Shown: positions 17,132-26,319 of the stretch, piece after piece
Layout: each line of letters begins with the position of its first letter
How positions within the stretch are numbered: the first letter of the stretch is position 1
Assembly (NCBI RefSeq): GCF_008365385.1
Contig: NZ_QOVF01000003.1
Location: 372,001 to 436,000 of the forward strand
DNA: 64,000 nucleotides
Direction: 5' to 3'
From: Halopseudomonas laoshanensis
Lineage (GTDB): Bacteria; Pseudomonadota; Gammaproteobacteria; Pseudomonadales; Pseudomonadaceae
The notes under the pieces: model-generated
The model's input: only the letters and a program-made list of their open reading frames with translations
The model's database searches: none
What the model was told of the DNA's origin: nothing
Program-made: the position numbers and the translations under genes

Positions 17132-18632
17132 CGGTCAGTGGCACCGCGCGGCGAGCGCGATGGGCGCGCCAGAACGGCAGTGCGACCATAAAGGCCACCA
17201 CCACCCAGAGACCCAGGGTAATCGGGCTGCTCCAGAGGATGCCCAGATTGCCGTCGGAAATGGACAGCGCGCGACGCAGGTTGCTTTCCATCATGCCGCC
17301 GAGGATAAAGCCCAACAGCAGCGCCGAGAGCGGGAAGTCCAGCTTGCGCAGGATATAGCCGAACACGCCGATGGCAATCATCAGGAACAGATCGAACGTG
17401 GTCGCGTGCACGGCGTAAACGCCGATCGAGGTGATGATCGCGATGGCCGGCACCAGCGTCCAGTTCGGCACCGAGAGAATACGGGTGAACAGGTTGATCA
17501 TCGGGATGTTCATGATGATCAGAATCACGTTGGCGACGAACAGCGAAGCAATCAGACCCCAGACAATTTCCGGCTGGTTCTGGAACAGCAGCGGGCCGGG
17601 GGTGATGTTGTACAGAGTCAGGGCGCCGAGCATCACGGCGGTGGTGCCGGAGCCGGGAATACCCAGGGTCAGCATCGGCACCATGGAGCCACAGGCGGAG
17701 GCGCTGTTGGCCGTTTCCGGCGCGGCCAGACCCCGCAGATCACCCTCGCCAAAGCGGCCACTGGCCCCGGCGATGCGCTTCTCGGACATATAGCTCACCG
17801 CACTGGCCAAGGTAGCGCCGGCGCCGGGCAGGATGCCGAAGATAAAGCCCAGCAGCCCGCTGCGAATATTGGTGGCGAAGACCGAAGCGCCTTCCTTGAA
17901 ATTGAACAGCATACGCCCGCTGGCCTTGACCGCGGTCTGGCCATGGTGAGTGCGTTCCAGCAGCATGAGAATTTCACTGATGCTGAACAGGCCGAGCACC
18001 AGCACTACAAACTGGATGCCGTCGGATAAGCCGAGTGTGCCGAAGGTAAAGCGATAGACGCCGCTGTTGGCATCAATGCCCACGCACGACAACATCAGCC
18101 CTATGAGCACCGCCACGGCGGTCTTCACTGGTTTGTCTCCGGCCATGCCGGCCAGGCAGACAATCGCAAAGACCATCAGCATGAAATACTCGGCCGGCCC
18201 GAAGGACACTGCCCAGCCCGCCAACAATGGCGCGAACGCGACCACCCCGACGGTCGCGATCATGCCGCCGATAAAGGAGCTCCAGGCCGAGATGGACAGC
18301 GCGATACCGCCCTTGCCCTGACGGGCCAGCGGGTAACCGTCGAGTGTGGTCATTACCGCAGACGCTTCGCCGGGGATGTTCAGCAGAATCGAGGAAATAC
18401 GTCCGCCGTATTCACAACCCAGATACACCGCCGCGAGCAAAATCAGCGCTGTCTCGGGTGGCAGGCCCAAGGCAAAGGCCACCGGGATCAGCAGAGCGAC
18501 GCCGTTGATCGGCCCCAGCCCCGGGAGCAGGCCAACGATGGTGCCGATGGTGGTACCCGCCAAGGCGGTAATCAGATTATTGGGGCTCAGCGCAACGCCA
18601 AAACCCTGTCCGAGATATTGCAACGTATCCAT
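17124..18632 (-). CDS. tctA: tripartite tricarboxylate transporter large permease TctA
   Basis: A 502-residue TctA permease, the major membrane component of the citrate/tricarboxylate transporter. It has about twelve hydrophobic segments and the two diagnostic PGxG signatures: GLLPGLGPINGVALLIP near residue 35 and GILPGAGATLASAVSYM near residue 270, plus GIPGSGTTAVMLGAL near residue 330. It works with TctB and the periplasmic TctC encoded just upstream; OpdH is the outer-membrane entry. Confidence 0.95.
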   Translation of the reverse strand: MDTLQYLGQGFGVALSPNNLITALAGTTIGTIVGLLPGLGPINGVALLIPVAFALGLPPETALILLAAVYLGCEYGGRISSILLNIPGEASAVMTTLDGYPLARQGKGGIALSISAWSSFIGGMIATVGVVAFAPLLAGWAVSFGPAEYFMLMVFAIVCLAGMAGDKPVKTAVAVLIGLMLSCVGIDANSGVYRFTFGTLGLSDGIQFVVLVLGLFSISEILMLLERTHHGQTAVKASGRMLFNFKEGASVFATNIRSGLLGFIFGILPGAGATLASAVSYMSEKRIAGASGRFGEGDLRGLAAPETANSASACGSMVPMLTLGIPGSGTTAVMLGALTLYNITPGPLLFQNQPEIVWGLIASLFVANVILIIMNIPMINLFTRILSVPNWTLVPAIAIITSIGVYAVHATTFDLFLMIAIGVFGYILRKLDFPLSALLLGFILGGMMESNLRRALSISDGNLGILWSSPITLGLWVVVAFMVALPFWRAHRARRAVPLTDA

Positions 18633-18634
18633 GA

Positions 18635-19093
18635 TCAGTTCTCCAGTACGGCCAGCACGCCCATGGGCAGGGGCACGTCAAGAATGCGGTCAAACAGGAA
18701 GTACAGGCCGATGCCCAATACCACGGCGAGGATCGCGCTGGGCAGCCAGCGGCCGCCGAATAGCCGGGCCATGCCCAGGCCAAACAAGGTCGCGGTGACG
18801 ATGAACCCGACCCGCTCGAACAGCGCCGCCAGAGCCAGCAGCAACGCTAGGCAAATCAGGGTTTTGCGCAGCATCGTCGGGACTATCCTTGGCTCAGGTT
18901 CATCGCCGGTTTCCAGCCCCGGCTTGAACACCAGCAGCAGCGCGCCAGCGCCGAGCAGGATCAGCAGCATCAGCGGGTAGGCGCGTGGCCCGACCGGCTC
19001 ATAGGAGTAGGGCGCGTGATAGCCCCAGGCGGTCAGACCAAGGCCAACGCAGGCCAATAGCAGGCACGCCGCAAACAGGCGGTGGTACAACAT
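18635..19093 (-). CDS. tctB: tripartite tricarboxylate transporter small permease TctB
   Basis: A 152-residue protein with four hydrophobic segments, the size and topology of the TctB subunit. The YEPVGPRAYPLMLL segment near residue 33 is typical of the family. It stops 2 bases before the tctA start. A 96-base gap containing a short GC-rich hairpin separates it from tctC upstream. Confidence 0.9.
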   Translation of the reverse strand: MLYHRLFAACLLLACVGLGLTAWGYHAPYSYEPVGPRAYPLMLLILLGAGALLLVFKPGLETGDEPEPRIVPTMLRKTLICLALLLALAALFERVGFIVTATLFGLGMARLFGGRWLPSAILAVVLGIGLYFLFDRILDVPLPMGVLAVLEN

Positions 19094-19189
19094 GGTGGAG
19101 TCCTCGCGGGTACAGGCCGGGGCATTGCGCCACCGGCCATCAGGGTCGGATTACGGGGTTGAGCTAGCGGGTTGCACTAGCGGTTGGGA

Positions 19190-20170
19190 TTACTGCGTCA
19201 GGCCGAATTCGGACGCCAACTGCTTGTAATCGGCGACCTGCTTCTTGACGTAGGTGTCGAGCTTTTCCCCGGTCATGGAGAACGGGAAGAGTTCGCGCTG
19301 CTCGCGCAGTGTGGCGTAGTCCTCGGAAGCCAGAACGTCCTCGAAGGTGCCCTTCCACCAGCTGTAGTCTTCCTCGCTGACGTCCGGTCCCATGTAGAAG
19401 CCGCGGATCACCGGCCAGCTGACATCGTAGCCCTGCTCCTTGGCCGTCGGAATATCGGCTACGGCATCGCCAGGCAGGCGCTCGTCAGCAAGCACCGCCA
19501 GAATGCGGATACCGCCACTTTCGATATGCGGCACGGAGTCGGAAATATCGGTGCTGGCTACGTCAATGTGGCCGCCGAGCAACGAGGTAGCGAGTTCCCC
19601 ACCTCCTTCCATCGCCACGTAGCGCAATTCGCGCGGATCGATACCGGCGGTGCGCGCGACCAGCGCAGTTTGCATCCAGTCCTGACTGCCGACGGTGCCG
19701 CCGGAGCCAATCACTACCTTGGACGGATCTTTTTTCAGTGCAGCAATCAGGTCATCCAGCGTCTTGAACTCGGAATCGGCACGTACGGCAATCGCGCCAT
19801 AGCTGGAGCCTACGGCGGCCAGCCACTTCACCGCGCTTTCATCGAAACGGCCAAATTTGCCCTGCGCCAGGTTGAGCAATGAGCCACTGGAGAACGCAGT
19901 AATGGTGCCGCCTTCCGAGGCGCGCTGGGCGACCACCGCGTTGTAGGCCACAGCGCCGATGCCGCCGGGCATGTAGGTAACGCGCATCGGCCGGCTGAGC
20001 TTCTTGCTGTCCAGCAGCGCGCTCTGCGCCAGCTTGCAGGTCAGGTCAAAACCGCCGCCGGGCGAAGCCGGGGCAATACACTCTGGGCGGCTGGGCTCGT
20101 CGGCCAGCGTATAAGTGGCGATGCCAAGGCAGGCAATGGCCAGCAAGGATGAACACAGAACTGATTTCAT
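19190..20170 (-). CDS. tctC: tricarboxylate-binding periplasmic protein TctC
   Basis: A 326-residue Bug/TctC solute-binding protein with a cleavable signal peptide (about residues 1-23, ending near TYTLA-DEP). Family motifs include CIAPASPGGGFDLTCKLAQ (about residue 31), with the ligand-contacting APAxPGGG loop, and VIGSGGTVGSQDWMQ (about 150). It delivers tricarboxylates such as citrate to TctAB. The gene lies between opdH and tctB, as I recall for P. aeruginosa PA0752-PA0757. Confidence 0.94.
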   Translation of the reverse strand: MKSVLCSSLLAIACLGIATYTLADEPSRPECIAPASPGGGFDLTCKLAQSALLDSKKLSRPMRVTYMPGGIGAVAYNAVVAQRASEGGTITAFSSGSLLNLAQGKFGRFDESAVKWLAAVGSSYGAIAVRADSEFKTLDDLIAALKKDPSKVVIGSGGTVGSQDWMQTALVARTAGIDPRELRYVAMEGGGELATSLLGGHIDVASTDISDSVPHIESGGIRILAVLADERLPGDAVADIPTAKEQGYDVSWPVIRGFYMGPDVSEEDYSWWKGTFEDVLASEDYATLREQRELFPFSMTGEKLDTYVKKQVADYKQLASEFGLTQ

Positions 20171-20231
20171 GGGTGGTTCCTCTTGTTTCTTATTCTAGGC
20201 GATATCGCCGCAGGGTTTTCTGAAACAACGC

Positions 20232-21494
20232 TTACCAGATCGGCAGGCTGTAGCTGACGATCAGACGGTTCTCGTCCACGTCACGGGCATAGCTGGAACG
20301 GTAGGACGCATTGCGCCAGCGCAGGCCAAGATTTTCCAACGGCCCGGCCTGAATCACGTACTGCAGCTCGGTATCACGTTCCCAATCCTTGCCTTCGCCG
20401 CCTGCGACCAGTTCTGCCTGGTCGCCCTTGGTGTAGCGGCTCATAAAGCTCAGGCCGGGCAGGCCCTGGGCGGCAAAGTTGTAGTCATAACGCACCTGCG
20501 CGGAGCGCTGTCCGGCTTCGGCGAAGTCGTTGATCTGCACGAAGTTGGCCAGAGTCGGGTTGCTGCCATCGATATACGGAAAGGCGTTATCGCCGCGCAT
20601 TTTCTGCAGGTTGAAACCAACGCGATGACCGTCGATGGCATAGCTGAACAGAGCCTGCCACGCCTGGTTGTCGATATCGCCTGCCTGGGCCGCGCCCTGC
20701 TCTTCGGACATGGCCACGCGCAGCTCGGATTTCAGGCTGCCCTCGCCCAGGGCCAACTGGTGGGTCAGGCCGATAAAATGTTGGCGGTAGATATCATCCA
20801 GTTGTGCCAGGTGATAACTGCCCGCCAGGGTCGGCTTGAACTTGTAGTCCAGGCCTACCCAATCGAAATGATCTGAAGTGAACGAGCCGCCGAAACGCTG
20901 GTTCTTGTTGTTCGAGGTCAGATCCTCGGCATCGGTGGAGTTGCGATCCTTGGCTTTGGTCAAGCGGCCGATGCTGATGCTCAGGTTGTCGAATTCATTG
21001 ATCGTCGCCATGCCACCTTCAAAGGTCTGCGGCAGAATCCGGCTGGTATTCGGGTTCAGCGTCGGCAGCTTGGGCAACAGGCTGCCGACCAGCAAAGTGG
21101 ACTCGGACACGCGCGCCTTGGCGGTCAGATTCAATTTGCTGTATTCGTCCGGCGCGCGGCCATCATCATGTACCGGCAGCAGGCCGGTGCCGGTGCGGTC
21201 CGGGCTGGAGTCAAGCTTGAGGCCGAGCATCGCCTGGGCGTCCAGGCCGAAGCCAATGGTGCCGGGAGTAAAGCCGGATTTAACGTGCAGGATAAAACCC
21301 TGTGCCCATTCTTCCCGTTTGGACTGGCCATCGCCTTCGCGGAAGTCACGGTTGAAATAGATATTGCTGGTGCTCAGTGTCGCGCTGCTGTCTTCAACAA
21401 ACCCTTGGGCTGAAACGCCTTGCGCTATAAGGGTCGACGAGCCAAGCAGTAATACCGCAGGAAGGCGGCGCGTGAGGTGCAACTTTGCTTGCAT
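20232..21494 (-). CDS. opdH: OprD-family porin, OpdH-type
   Basis: A 420-residue outer-membrane porin of the OprD family. A signal peptide (LLLGSSTLIAQGVSA-Q) is followed by GFVEDSSATLSTSNIYFNRDFR, the standard N-terminus, and SKREEWAQGFILHVKSGF; it ends in an aromatic residue (SLPIW), as expected for a beta-barrel. In P. aeruginosa the tctCBA-linked member, OpdH, takes up tricarboxylates, so I use that symbol from context. First gene of the minus-strand operon, diverging from tctD. Confidence 0.88.
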   Translation of the reverse strand: MQAKLHLTRRLPAVLLLGSSTLIAQGVSAQGFVEDSSATLSTSNIYFNRDFREGDGQSKREEWAQGFILHVKSGFTPGTIGFGLDAQAMLGLKLDSSPDRTGTGLLPVHDDGRAPDEYSKLNLTAKARVSESTLLVGSLLPKLPTLNPNTSRILPQTFEGGMATINEFDNLSISIGRLTKAKDRNSTDAEDLTSNNKNQRFGGSFTSDHFDWVGLDYKFKPTLAGSYHLAQLDDIYRQHFIGLTHQLALGEGSLKSELRVAMSEEQGAAQAGDIDNQAWQALFSYAIDGHRVGFNLQKMRGDNAFPYIDGSNPTLANFVQINDFAEAGQRSAQVRYDYNFAAQGLPGLSFMSRYTKGDQAELVAGGEGKDWERDTELQYVIQAGPLENLGLRWRNASYRSSYARDVDENRLIVSYSLPIW

Positions 21495-21595
21495 CAGATA
21501 AACTCCATTGTTGTTTTTGTTCCGGGCGATCTCTGCGCCCTGAGTCGTACTGCACCCGGGTGTTTGGGTGAGCTTGAGAGGGATCCTAAAGCGCT

Positions 21596-21614
21596 AACCT
21601 TTCGCCAACCTTTC
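21596..21614. promoter_or_regulatory. 11-bp-period direct repeat, candidate TctD box
   Basis: AACCTTTC occurs at 21596-21603 and again at 21607-21614, a period of exactly 11 bases. Tandem half-sites with this spacing are typical for OmpR/PhoB-type regulators, which bind head-to-tail. The repeat lies between divergent opdH and tctD, about 65 bases before tctD and 100 before opdH. Binding by TctD is inferred. Confidence 0.55.
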
Positions 21615-21678
21615 ATGCTCGCCGCCCATGTTTGGCGGTGTACACTCTGTCGAAAGCGGCGAAACGAGAGGCACTGCA

Positions 21679-22347
21679 TTGCGCATTTTGCTGGTGGAAG
21701 ATGATCCGGAACTGGCCGACAGCCTGACCCGCATGCTCAAGGCCGGGGGCTGGACGGTGGATACCCTGCACGACGGGGTGGTCGCTGATCAGGCCCTGCG
21801 CAGCGAAGACTATGCGCTGGCCATCCTCGATGTCGGGCTGCCGCGCATGGATGGGTTTGAGGTTTTGCGCCTGTTGCGTGAACGCGGCCAGACCCTGGCA
21901 GTGCTGATGCTTACCGCGCGCGGCGAGGTGGCTGACCGGGTGCGCGGGCTGAACCTGGGCGCCGATGACTATCTGGCCAAACCCTTCGAACTCAGTGAGC
22001 TGGAGGCGCGCGTTAACGCGCTGCTACGCCGCAGCCTGATGGGCGGCGAGCGTCAGCAACAGTGTGGTGAGCTGGTCTACGATCTGAATGACCGACGCTT
22101 CACGCTGTGTGGCCAGGCGTTGCAACTGCCTTCACGCGAACACGCCGTGCTGGAAAATCTGATTGCCCGTCCGGGCCGGCTGATGAGCAAGGAGCAACTG
22201 GCTGGCAAGGTCTTCGGGCTGGATCAGGATGCCAACCCGGAAGCTATCGAAATTTATATCTCGCGGCTGCGGCGCAAGCTGGAAGCCAGCCCGGTACGCA
22301 TTGTTACCTTCCGCGGCCTGGGCTATCTGCTGGAAGTCCAGACATGA
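21679..22347 (+). CDS. tctD: response regulator TctD
   Basis: A 222-residue OmpR-family response regulator. The receiver has the acidic pair at residues 8-9, the phosphorylated aspartate at 51 (ILDVGLP) and the LAKPFE lysine; a winged-helix domain with EIYISRLRRKL follows. The frame opens at an ATG at 21628, but the conserved MRILLVEDD start corresponds to a TTG at 21679 with GAGAGG upstream, which I prefer. With TctE it should activate tctCBA-opdH when tricarboxylates are available. It overlaps tctE by ATGA. Confidence 0.92.
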   Translation: MRILLVEDDPELADSLTRMLKAGGWTVDTLHDGVVADQALRSEDYALAILDVGLPRMDGFEVLRLLRERGQTLAVLMLTARGEVADRVRGLNLGADDYLAKPFELSELEARVNALLRRSLMGGERQQQCGELVYDLNDRRFTLCGQALQLPSREHAVLENLIARPGRLMSKEQLAGKVFGLDQDANPEAIEIYISRLRRKLEASPVRIVTFRGLGYLLEVQT

Positions 22348-23717
22348 GCGATTCCGGCAGCCTGCGCGGCCGCCTGTTACGGCGCCTGGCGCTGATGTTG
22401 GCGATCCTGCTGGTGCTGGGCAGTACTGCGGCTTACTGGAACGCCCGCCGGGCTGCGGATGTGGCCTATGATCGCTCGTTGCTGTCCTCGGCGCGGGCGA
22501 TCGCCGAGCGCTTGTATGACGACGACGGCAAGCTGGTGGTGGAAGTGCCGTATATCGCGCTGGACAATTTCGCCTACGACATCACCGGCCGGTTGTATTA
22601 CGAGGTGCTGAACCTGGAGGGCGAGCCGGTCTCCGGTTACGAGGACCTCCCCGGCCCTGACGCCAGCGTAGAGATGACCCGTAACTACCCTGCCCTGGCC
22701 CGCTTTTACGATGCCGATTATCGCGGTGCTGGTGTGCGACTGGTCAGCCTGTTGCAGCCGATCAGCGGCGGTGCCAATCCGGGTATGGCCGAGATTCGCG
22801 TCGCTGAAACCCTCGAAGCCCGGGACCGCATGGCGCACACGCTATTACGCCAGTCGTTGATCAATCTGGGGTTGCTGGCCGTCAGTGCACTGCTACTCGC
22901 ATGGCTTGCGGTCAGCGCTGCATTACGGCCACTCAAGCGGTTGCGCGAAGAAGTCGCGGGGCGCGCCAGTGATGATCTGCGTCCCATCAGTACCGAGGGC
23001 TTGCAGCGTGAGGTTGCCCCGCTGGTCGATTCTATCAACCACTTTACCGGACGCTTGCGTGAGAACTTCGAGCGCCAGCGCGACTTTATTGCTGAGGCTT
23101 CCCACGAGCTGCGCACCCCGCTGGCGGCGCTCAAGGCGCGGATTGAGCTGGGCTTGCGTGCTCCCGAGCCCGAGGCCTGGAAACAGGCGCTGCGTGAAGC
23201 GCAGCAAAGTACGGACCGGACTATTCAGCTGGCGAATCGGCTACTGTCGATGGCGCGCATTGAGCGGGGCGCGCGGGCTGTGGCCGAAGGCAGTGCCGAG
23301 CGGGTGGCGATGCAGCCACTGGTGCAGGAGTTGGCCATCAGCATGGTGCCGCTGGCCCATTCGCAGGGTATTGAGTTGGCGTTGGAGGCGGAGCGGCCGT
23401 TCGAGGTGTGGGGCGAACCGACCTTGCTGCAGGAGCTGATCAGCAACCTGATATCCAATGCTCTGCAACACACGCCAAAGGGCGGGCAGGTCATTCTGCG
23501 CTTGCGCGCGCCGCGCTCGCTGGAGATTGAAGACACCGGTACCGGCATCCCCGAGAGCGAGCGGCAAAAGGTCTTTCAGCGTTTTTATCACCAGGGCGAA
23601 GGCACCGGGTTGGGCCTGTCGATCGTCGGCGAAATTTGCCGTGCCCACCGCGCCGAGATCACCTTGCATCAAGGCCCACTCGGCGGGTTGCTGGTCAGGG
23701 TTGGTTTCCCTGCCTGA
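22344..23717 (+). CDS. tctE: sensor histidine kinase TctE
   Basis: A 457-residue membrane histidine kinase. TM1 (about 12-32) and TM2 (about 165-188) flank a periplasmic sensor; HisKA has the phosphoacceptor His254 in EASHELRTPLAAL; the ATPase domain shows LISNLISNALQHTPKGG (N box) and EDTGTGIP (G1). Partner of TctD, whose stop overlaps the ATG. By homology it senses tricarboxylates. It converges on the AraC gene with a 52-base gap that holds no clear terminator. Confidence 0.93.
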   Translation: MSDSGSLRGRLLRRLALMLAILLVLGSTAAYWNARRAADVAYDRSLLSSARAIAERLYDDDGKLVVEVPYIALDNFAYDITGRLYYEVLNLEGEPVSGYEDLPGPDASVEMTRNYPALARFYDADYRGAGVRLVSLLQPISGGANPGMAEIRVAETLEARDRMAHTLLRQSLINLGLLAVSALLLAWLAVSAALRPLKRLREEVAGRASDDLRPISTEGLQREVAPLVDSINHFTGRLRENFERQRDFIAEASHELRTPLAALKARIELGLRAPEPEAWKQALREAQQSTDRTIQLANRLLSMARIERGARAVAEGSAERVAMQPLVQELAISMVPLAHSQGIELALEAERPFEVWGEPTLLQELISNLISNALQHTPKGGQVILRLRAPRSLEIEDTGTGIPESERQKVFQRFYHQGEGTGLGLSIVGEICRAHRAEITLHQGPLGGLLVRVGFPA

Positions 23718-23769
23718 GCTCAGCTATTGCTCGGTTGGTTGATGCTCCAGCCGCTACTGAAACGAATGC

Positions 23770-24750
23770 TCAGGCAGGCACACTCATACGCGTCTCACCA
23801 CGCAATTTGATCACATCGGCACGCGGTGGCGCGCCGAACATGCGGCTGTACTCACGGCTGAAGTGCGAGGGGCTTTCGTAGCCGACCCGGTAGCTGGCGG
23901 TGGCCGCTTCCAGGCCCTCGCTAAGCATTAGTCGACGCGCTTCGTGCAATCGCAGCTTCTTCTGGAACTGCACCGGGGACATGCGCGTGACCTGCTTGAA
24001 GCTGTGATACAGCGTCGACTCACTCATGTTCACGTCTTCGGCCAGTTGCCGCACCCGCAACGGTTCGGCAAATCGGTCCTTGAGTACCGAAATTACCCTG
24101 GAAATGCGGTGCGACTGGCTGTCGGCGGATACGAACTCGCGCATGCGCGAGCCCATTTCGCCCACCAGCGCGCGGTAGATTATCTCGCGCTGGATCAAGG
24201 GCGCCAGAAAGCGCGCGTCGGTGGGCGAATCGAGCAGCCTTACCAGACGGGTCATGGCATCGAGGATGCCCAGATCGACCTGGGCCACGCAGAGGCCGCA
24301 GGCCGAATAAGGGCAATCAACCGGTTCTGATGGTGCGGCGTCGCCCAGCTGCAGTACCAGTTCAGCGACCTCGGCCGGGTCGATATTGATCTTCACTGCC
24401 AGAAACGGGTTCTCCGGCGATGCATCGACCACATAGCCGTTCACCGGCAGATCAACACTGGAGACCATATAGCTGAGGGCGCCGTAGACGATTTCCCGAT
24501 CACCTAACTGCACTATCTTGCGGCCCTGGGCGATGACACACAGCGAGGGTTCGTAAACGGTAGACATGCAGCTCGTAGGCGCATCCACGCGAAACAGATC
24601 CAGACCTGGAATGTCGGTTTCATAGACACCTTCTTCGGTCATTCTGGCGGCGACCAGGTCGGCCAGCTCGCGGCACATCGGCTCGACCGGCAGGGACGTG
24701 GAACTAAGGGCGGGGTCGAGAACAACACTTGAGTGGGCGACGGTATTCAT
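23770..24750 (-). CDS. AraC-family transcriptional regulator
   Basis: A 326-residue AraC regulator. The N-terminal part is the AraC_N/cupin-like sensing domain (YEPSLCVIAQGRKIVQLGDRE, VSSVDLPVNGYV); the C-terminal 100 residues hold two helix-turn-helix motifs (RQLAEDVNMSESTLYHSFKQVT and ATASYRVGYESPSHFSREY). The ATG at 24750 has GGAGG upstream and is preferred to an in-frame start 46 codons earlier. It diverges from the RND efflux operon and probably regulates it; this is inferred from position and the duplicated operator-like segment between them. Confidence 0.92.
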   Translation of the reverse strand: MNTVAHSSVVLDPALSSTSLPVEPMCRELADLVAARMTEEGVYETDIPGLDLFRVDAPTSCMSTVYEPSLCVIAQGRKIVQLGDREIVYGALSYMVSSVDLPVNGYVVDASPENPFLAVKINIDPAEVAELVLQLGDAAPSEPVDCPYSACGLCVAQVDLGILDAMTRLVRLLDSPTDARFLAPLIQREIIYRALVGEMGSRMREFVSADSQSHRISRVISVLKDRFAEPLRVRQLAEDVNMSESTLYHSFKQVTRMSPVQFQKKLRLHEARRLMLSEGLEAATASYRVGYESPSHFSREYSRMFGAPPRADVIKLRGETRMSVPA

Positions 24751-25086
24751 GATTGACCTCCAAAGGCTTGCACGTAGTATATACAGGATCAGGTAAGGCA
24801 GATGACGCTTGTATGACTTTTGCAGAATTAGGCAATAAACCGGCAGGATCGCGCAAACATGCTTGAAACAAGCCCTATGACGGTGCAATTGTTGGAGTCG
24901 ATGACCTGTTTTGGGTAAGGCACCGTTACTGCTTATTTCTGGCTAAATAGAATTAGGCAATCATATGGCAGTAATGCGCTACCCGCCGTTGGCGCACTGA
25001 TCGTATCGTTTACCCCTACCAAGGCGCCCTCGGCGTCTTTCTGTAAATGATCATGTTCAGTGACCCCGATGGGAAGTGAGAACCAC
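24751..25086. promoter_or_regulatory. 336-bp divergent control region between araC-type gene and RND operon
   Basis: No gene is present. Two imperfect copies of a 45-48 bp segment occur in direct orientation: copy 1 at 24792-24836 and copy 2 at 24914-24961. Each starts with GGTAAGGCA, has GCTT in the middle, and ends with AGAATTAGGCAAT (24824-24836 and 24949-24961). The 13-bp ends are 125 bp apart, close to 12 helical turns. This suits binding of an AraC-type protein at two sites on one DNA face, possibly with looping. Confidence 0.7.
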
Positions 25087-26238
25087 ATGCAAGCAATCAC
25101 CTTCAAGGACGCCAAAGTGACGCTGCTTGGCGCCCTGCTGCTGGCCGTTATGGCCGGCTGCGAGGCTCAAGGCCAGGACAACTCCGCCGCACCCCCACCG
25201 CCAGAGGTTGAGGTCGCCGAAGTGCGTGCTGAACCTGTGACCCTGTGGGGCGCCTTCAGCGGCCGCGTTGAGGCGCCGCAAACGGTGGAACTGCGCCCGC
25301 GCGTCAGCGGCTATATAGATAAGGTCGGTTTTGAAGAAGGCGAGCTGGTCAGCGAGGGCGACGTGCTCTTCGTTATCGATCCACGCCCCTACAAAGCCCG
25401 CGAACAATTGGCCCAGGCAGAACTGGCGCGCATGCGCAGCCAGTTGACGCTGGCCAGCAGCGAGGCTGCGCGGTCCGAGCAATTGTGGGAGCGCCGGGCG
25501 ATCTCCCGTGAGGAGTTCGAACAGCGCAATGCGGCCAAGACCATGGCCCAGGCGGCAGTCAATGCAGCTGCGGCGTCCTTGCAAAGCGCGCAACTGGATC
25601 TGGAATATACCCAGGTCAAGGCGCCGGTCAGCGGTCGTATTGGCCGTGCTCAGGTGACCCGCGGCAATCTGGCCAGCGCCGATGCGACCTTGCTGTCCAC
25701 GCTGGTTTCGGTCGATCCGCTCTACGTCTATTTCGAGAGTGATCAGCAAACCGTGCAGGACAATCCCCACGGTCAGGCCGTGCCGGTGCGCATCGGTCTG
25801 CCAGGCGGGCAGGACTTCCCGTTTGAAGGACAACTGGACTTCGTCGATAACCAGTACAACTCGCGCACCGGCACCCTGCAGTACCGCGCACAGGTGGCCA
25901 ATCCCGACGGCGCCCTGCGCCCTGGCCAGTTTGCCCGGGTAGAAATGCCGGTGGCCTCGGCCAGTGCCGCATTGCTGGTTGATCAGAAAGCCGTGATGAC
26001 TGACCAGGATCGCCGCTACCTGTATGTGCTCGACGATGAGAATCGTGCCGAGCGCCGCATTGTCGAAACCGGCCGCCGGGTCGATGGGCTGCTGGTAATC
26101 ACCGAGGGTCTGGCCGCGGGCGAGCGCGTGGTGGTCAACGGGTTGCAGAAGATCGCATTCCCCGGCATTGAAGTGGTTCCGCAGCAGGTGGATATGCGCC
26201 GTGGCGAGGAACCTGTAGTCGTCGCGACAGCGCCGTGA
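25087..26238 (+). CDS. RND efflux periplasmic adaptor (MexE-type)
   Basis: A 383-residue membrane-fusion protein. An N-terminal lipobox (LLAVMAGC) predicts lipidation and inner-membrane anchoring. The barrel/lipoyl region begins ELRPRVSGYIDKVGFEEGELV, followed by a coiled-coil hairpin (about residues 100-160) and the matching lipoyl half VKAPVSGRIGRAQVTRGNL. Start chosen at 25087, with GGGAAGTGAG upstream; an ATG 27 bases earlier is less well placed. First gene of a tripartite efflux operon with the pump and outer-membrane channel downstream. Confidence 0.93.
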   Translation: MQAITFKDAKVTLLGALLLAVMAGCEAQGQDNSAAPPPPEVEVAEVRAEPVTLWGAFSGRVEAPQTVELRPRVSGYIDKVGFEEGELVSEGDVLFVIDPRPYKAREQLAQAELARMRSQLTLASSEAARSEQLWERRAISREEFEQRNAAKTMAQAAVNAAAASLQSAQLDLEYTQVKAPVSGRIGRAQVTRGNLASADATLLSTLVSVDPLYVYFESDQQTVQDNPHGQAVPVRIGLPGGQDFPFEGQLDFVDNQYNSRTGTLQYRAQVANPDGALRPGQFARVEMPVASASAALLVDQKAVMTDQDRRYLYVLDDENRAERRIVETGRRVDGLLVITEGLAAGERVVVNGLQKIAFPGIEVVPQQVDMRRGEEPVVVATAP

Positions 26239-26319
26239 GGCAGTAGCGCTCCATTTAACCTTTCCTTCATCTGACTGATACGGGCGCGTCTTCCGGATGC
26301 GTTCCGGGAGGCTGTTGCC

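Noticed and set aside
16902..18029. A 375-codon plus-strand frame opposite tctA and the AbrB-family gene
   Set aside because: The product is His/Gln/Glu-rich with no recognisable fold, while the other strand encodes family-typical membrane proteins.
20198..20209. Perfect 12-base palindrome GGCGATATCGCC between opdH and tctC
   Set aside because: Too short and too close to coding ends to separate from chance; no second copy was noticed.
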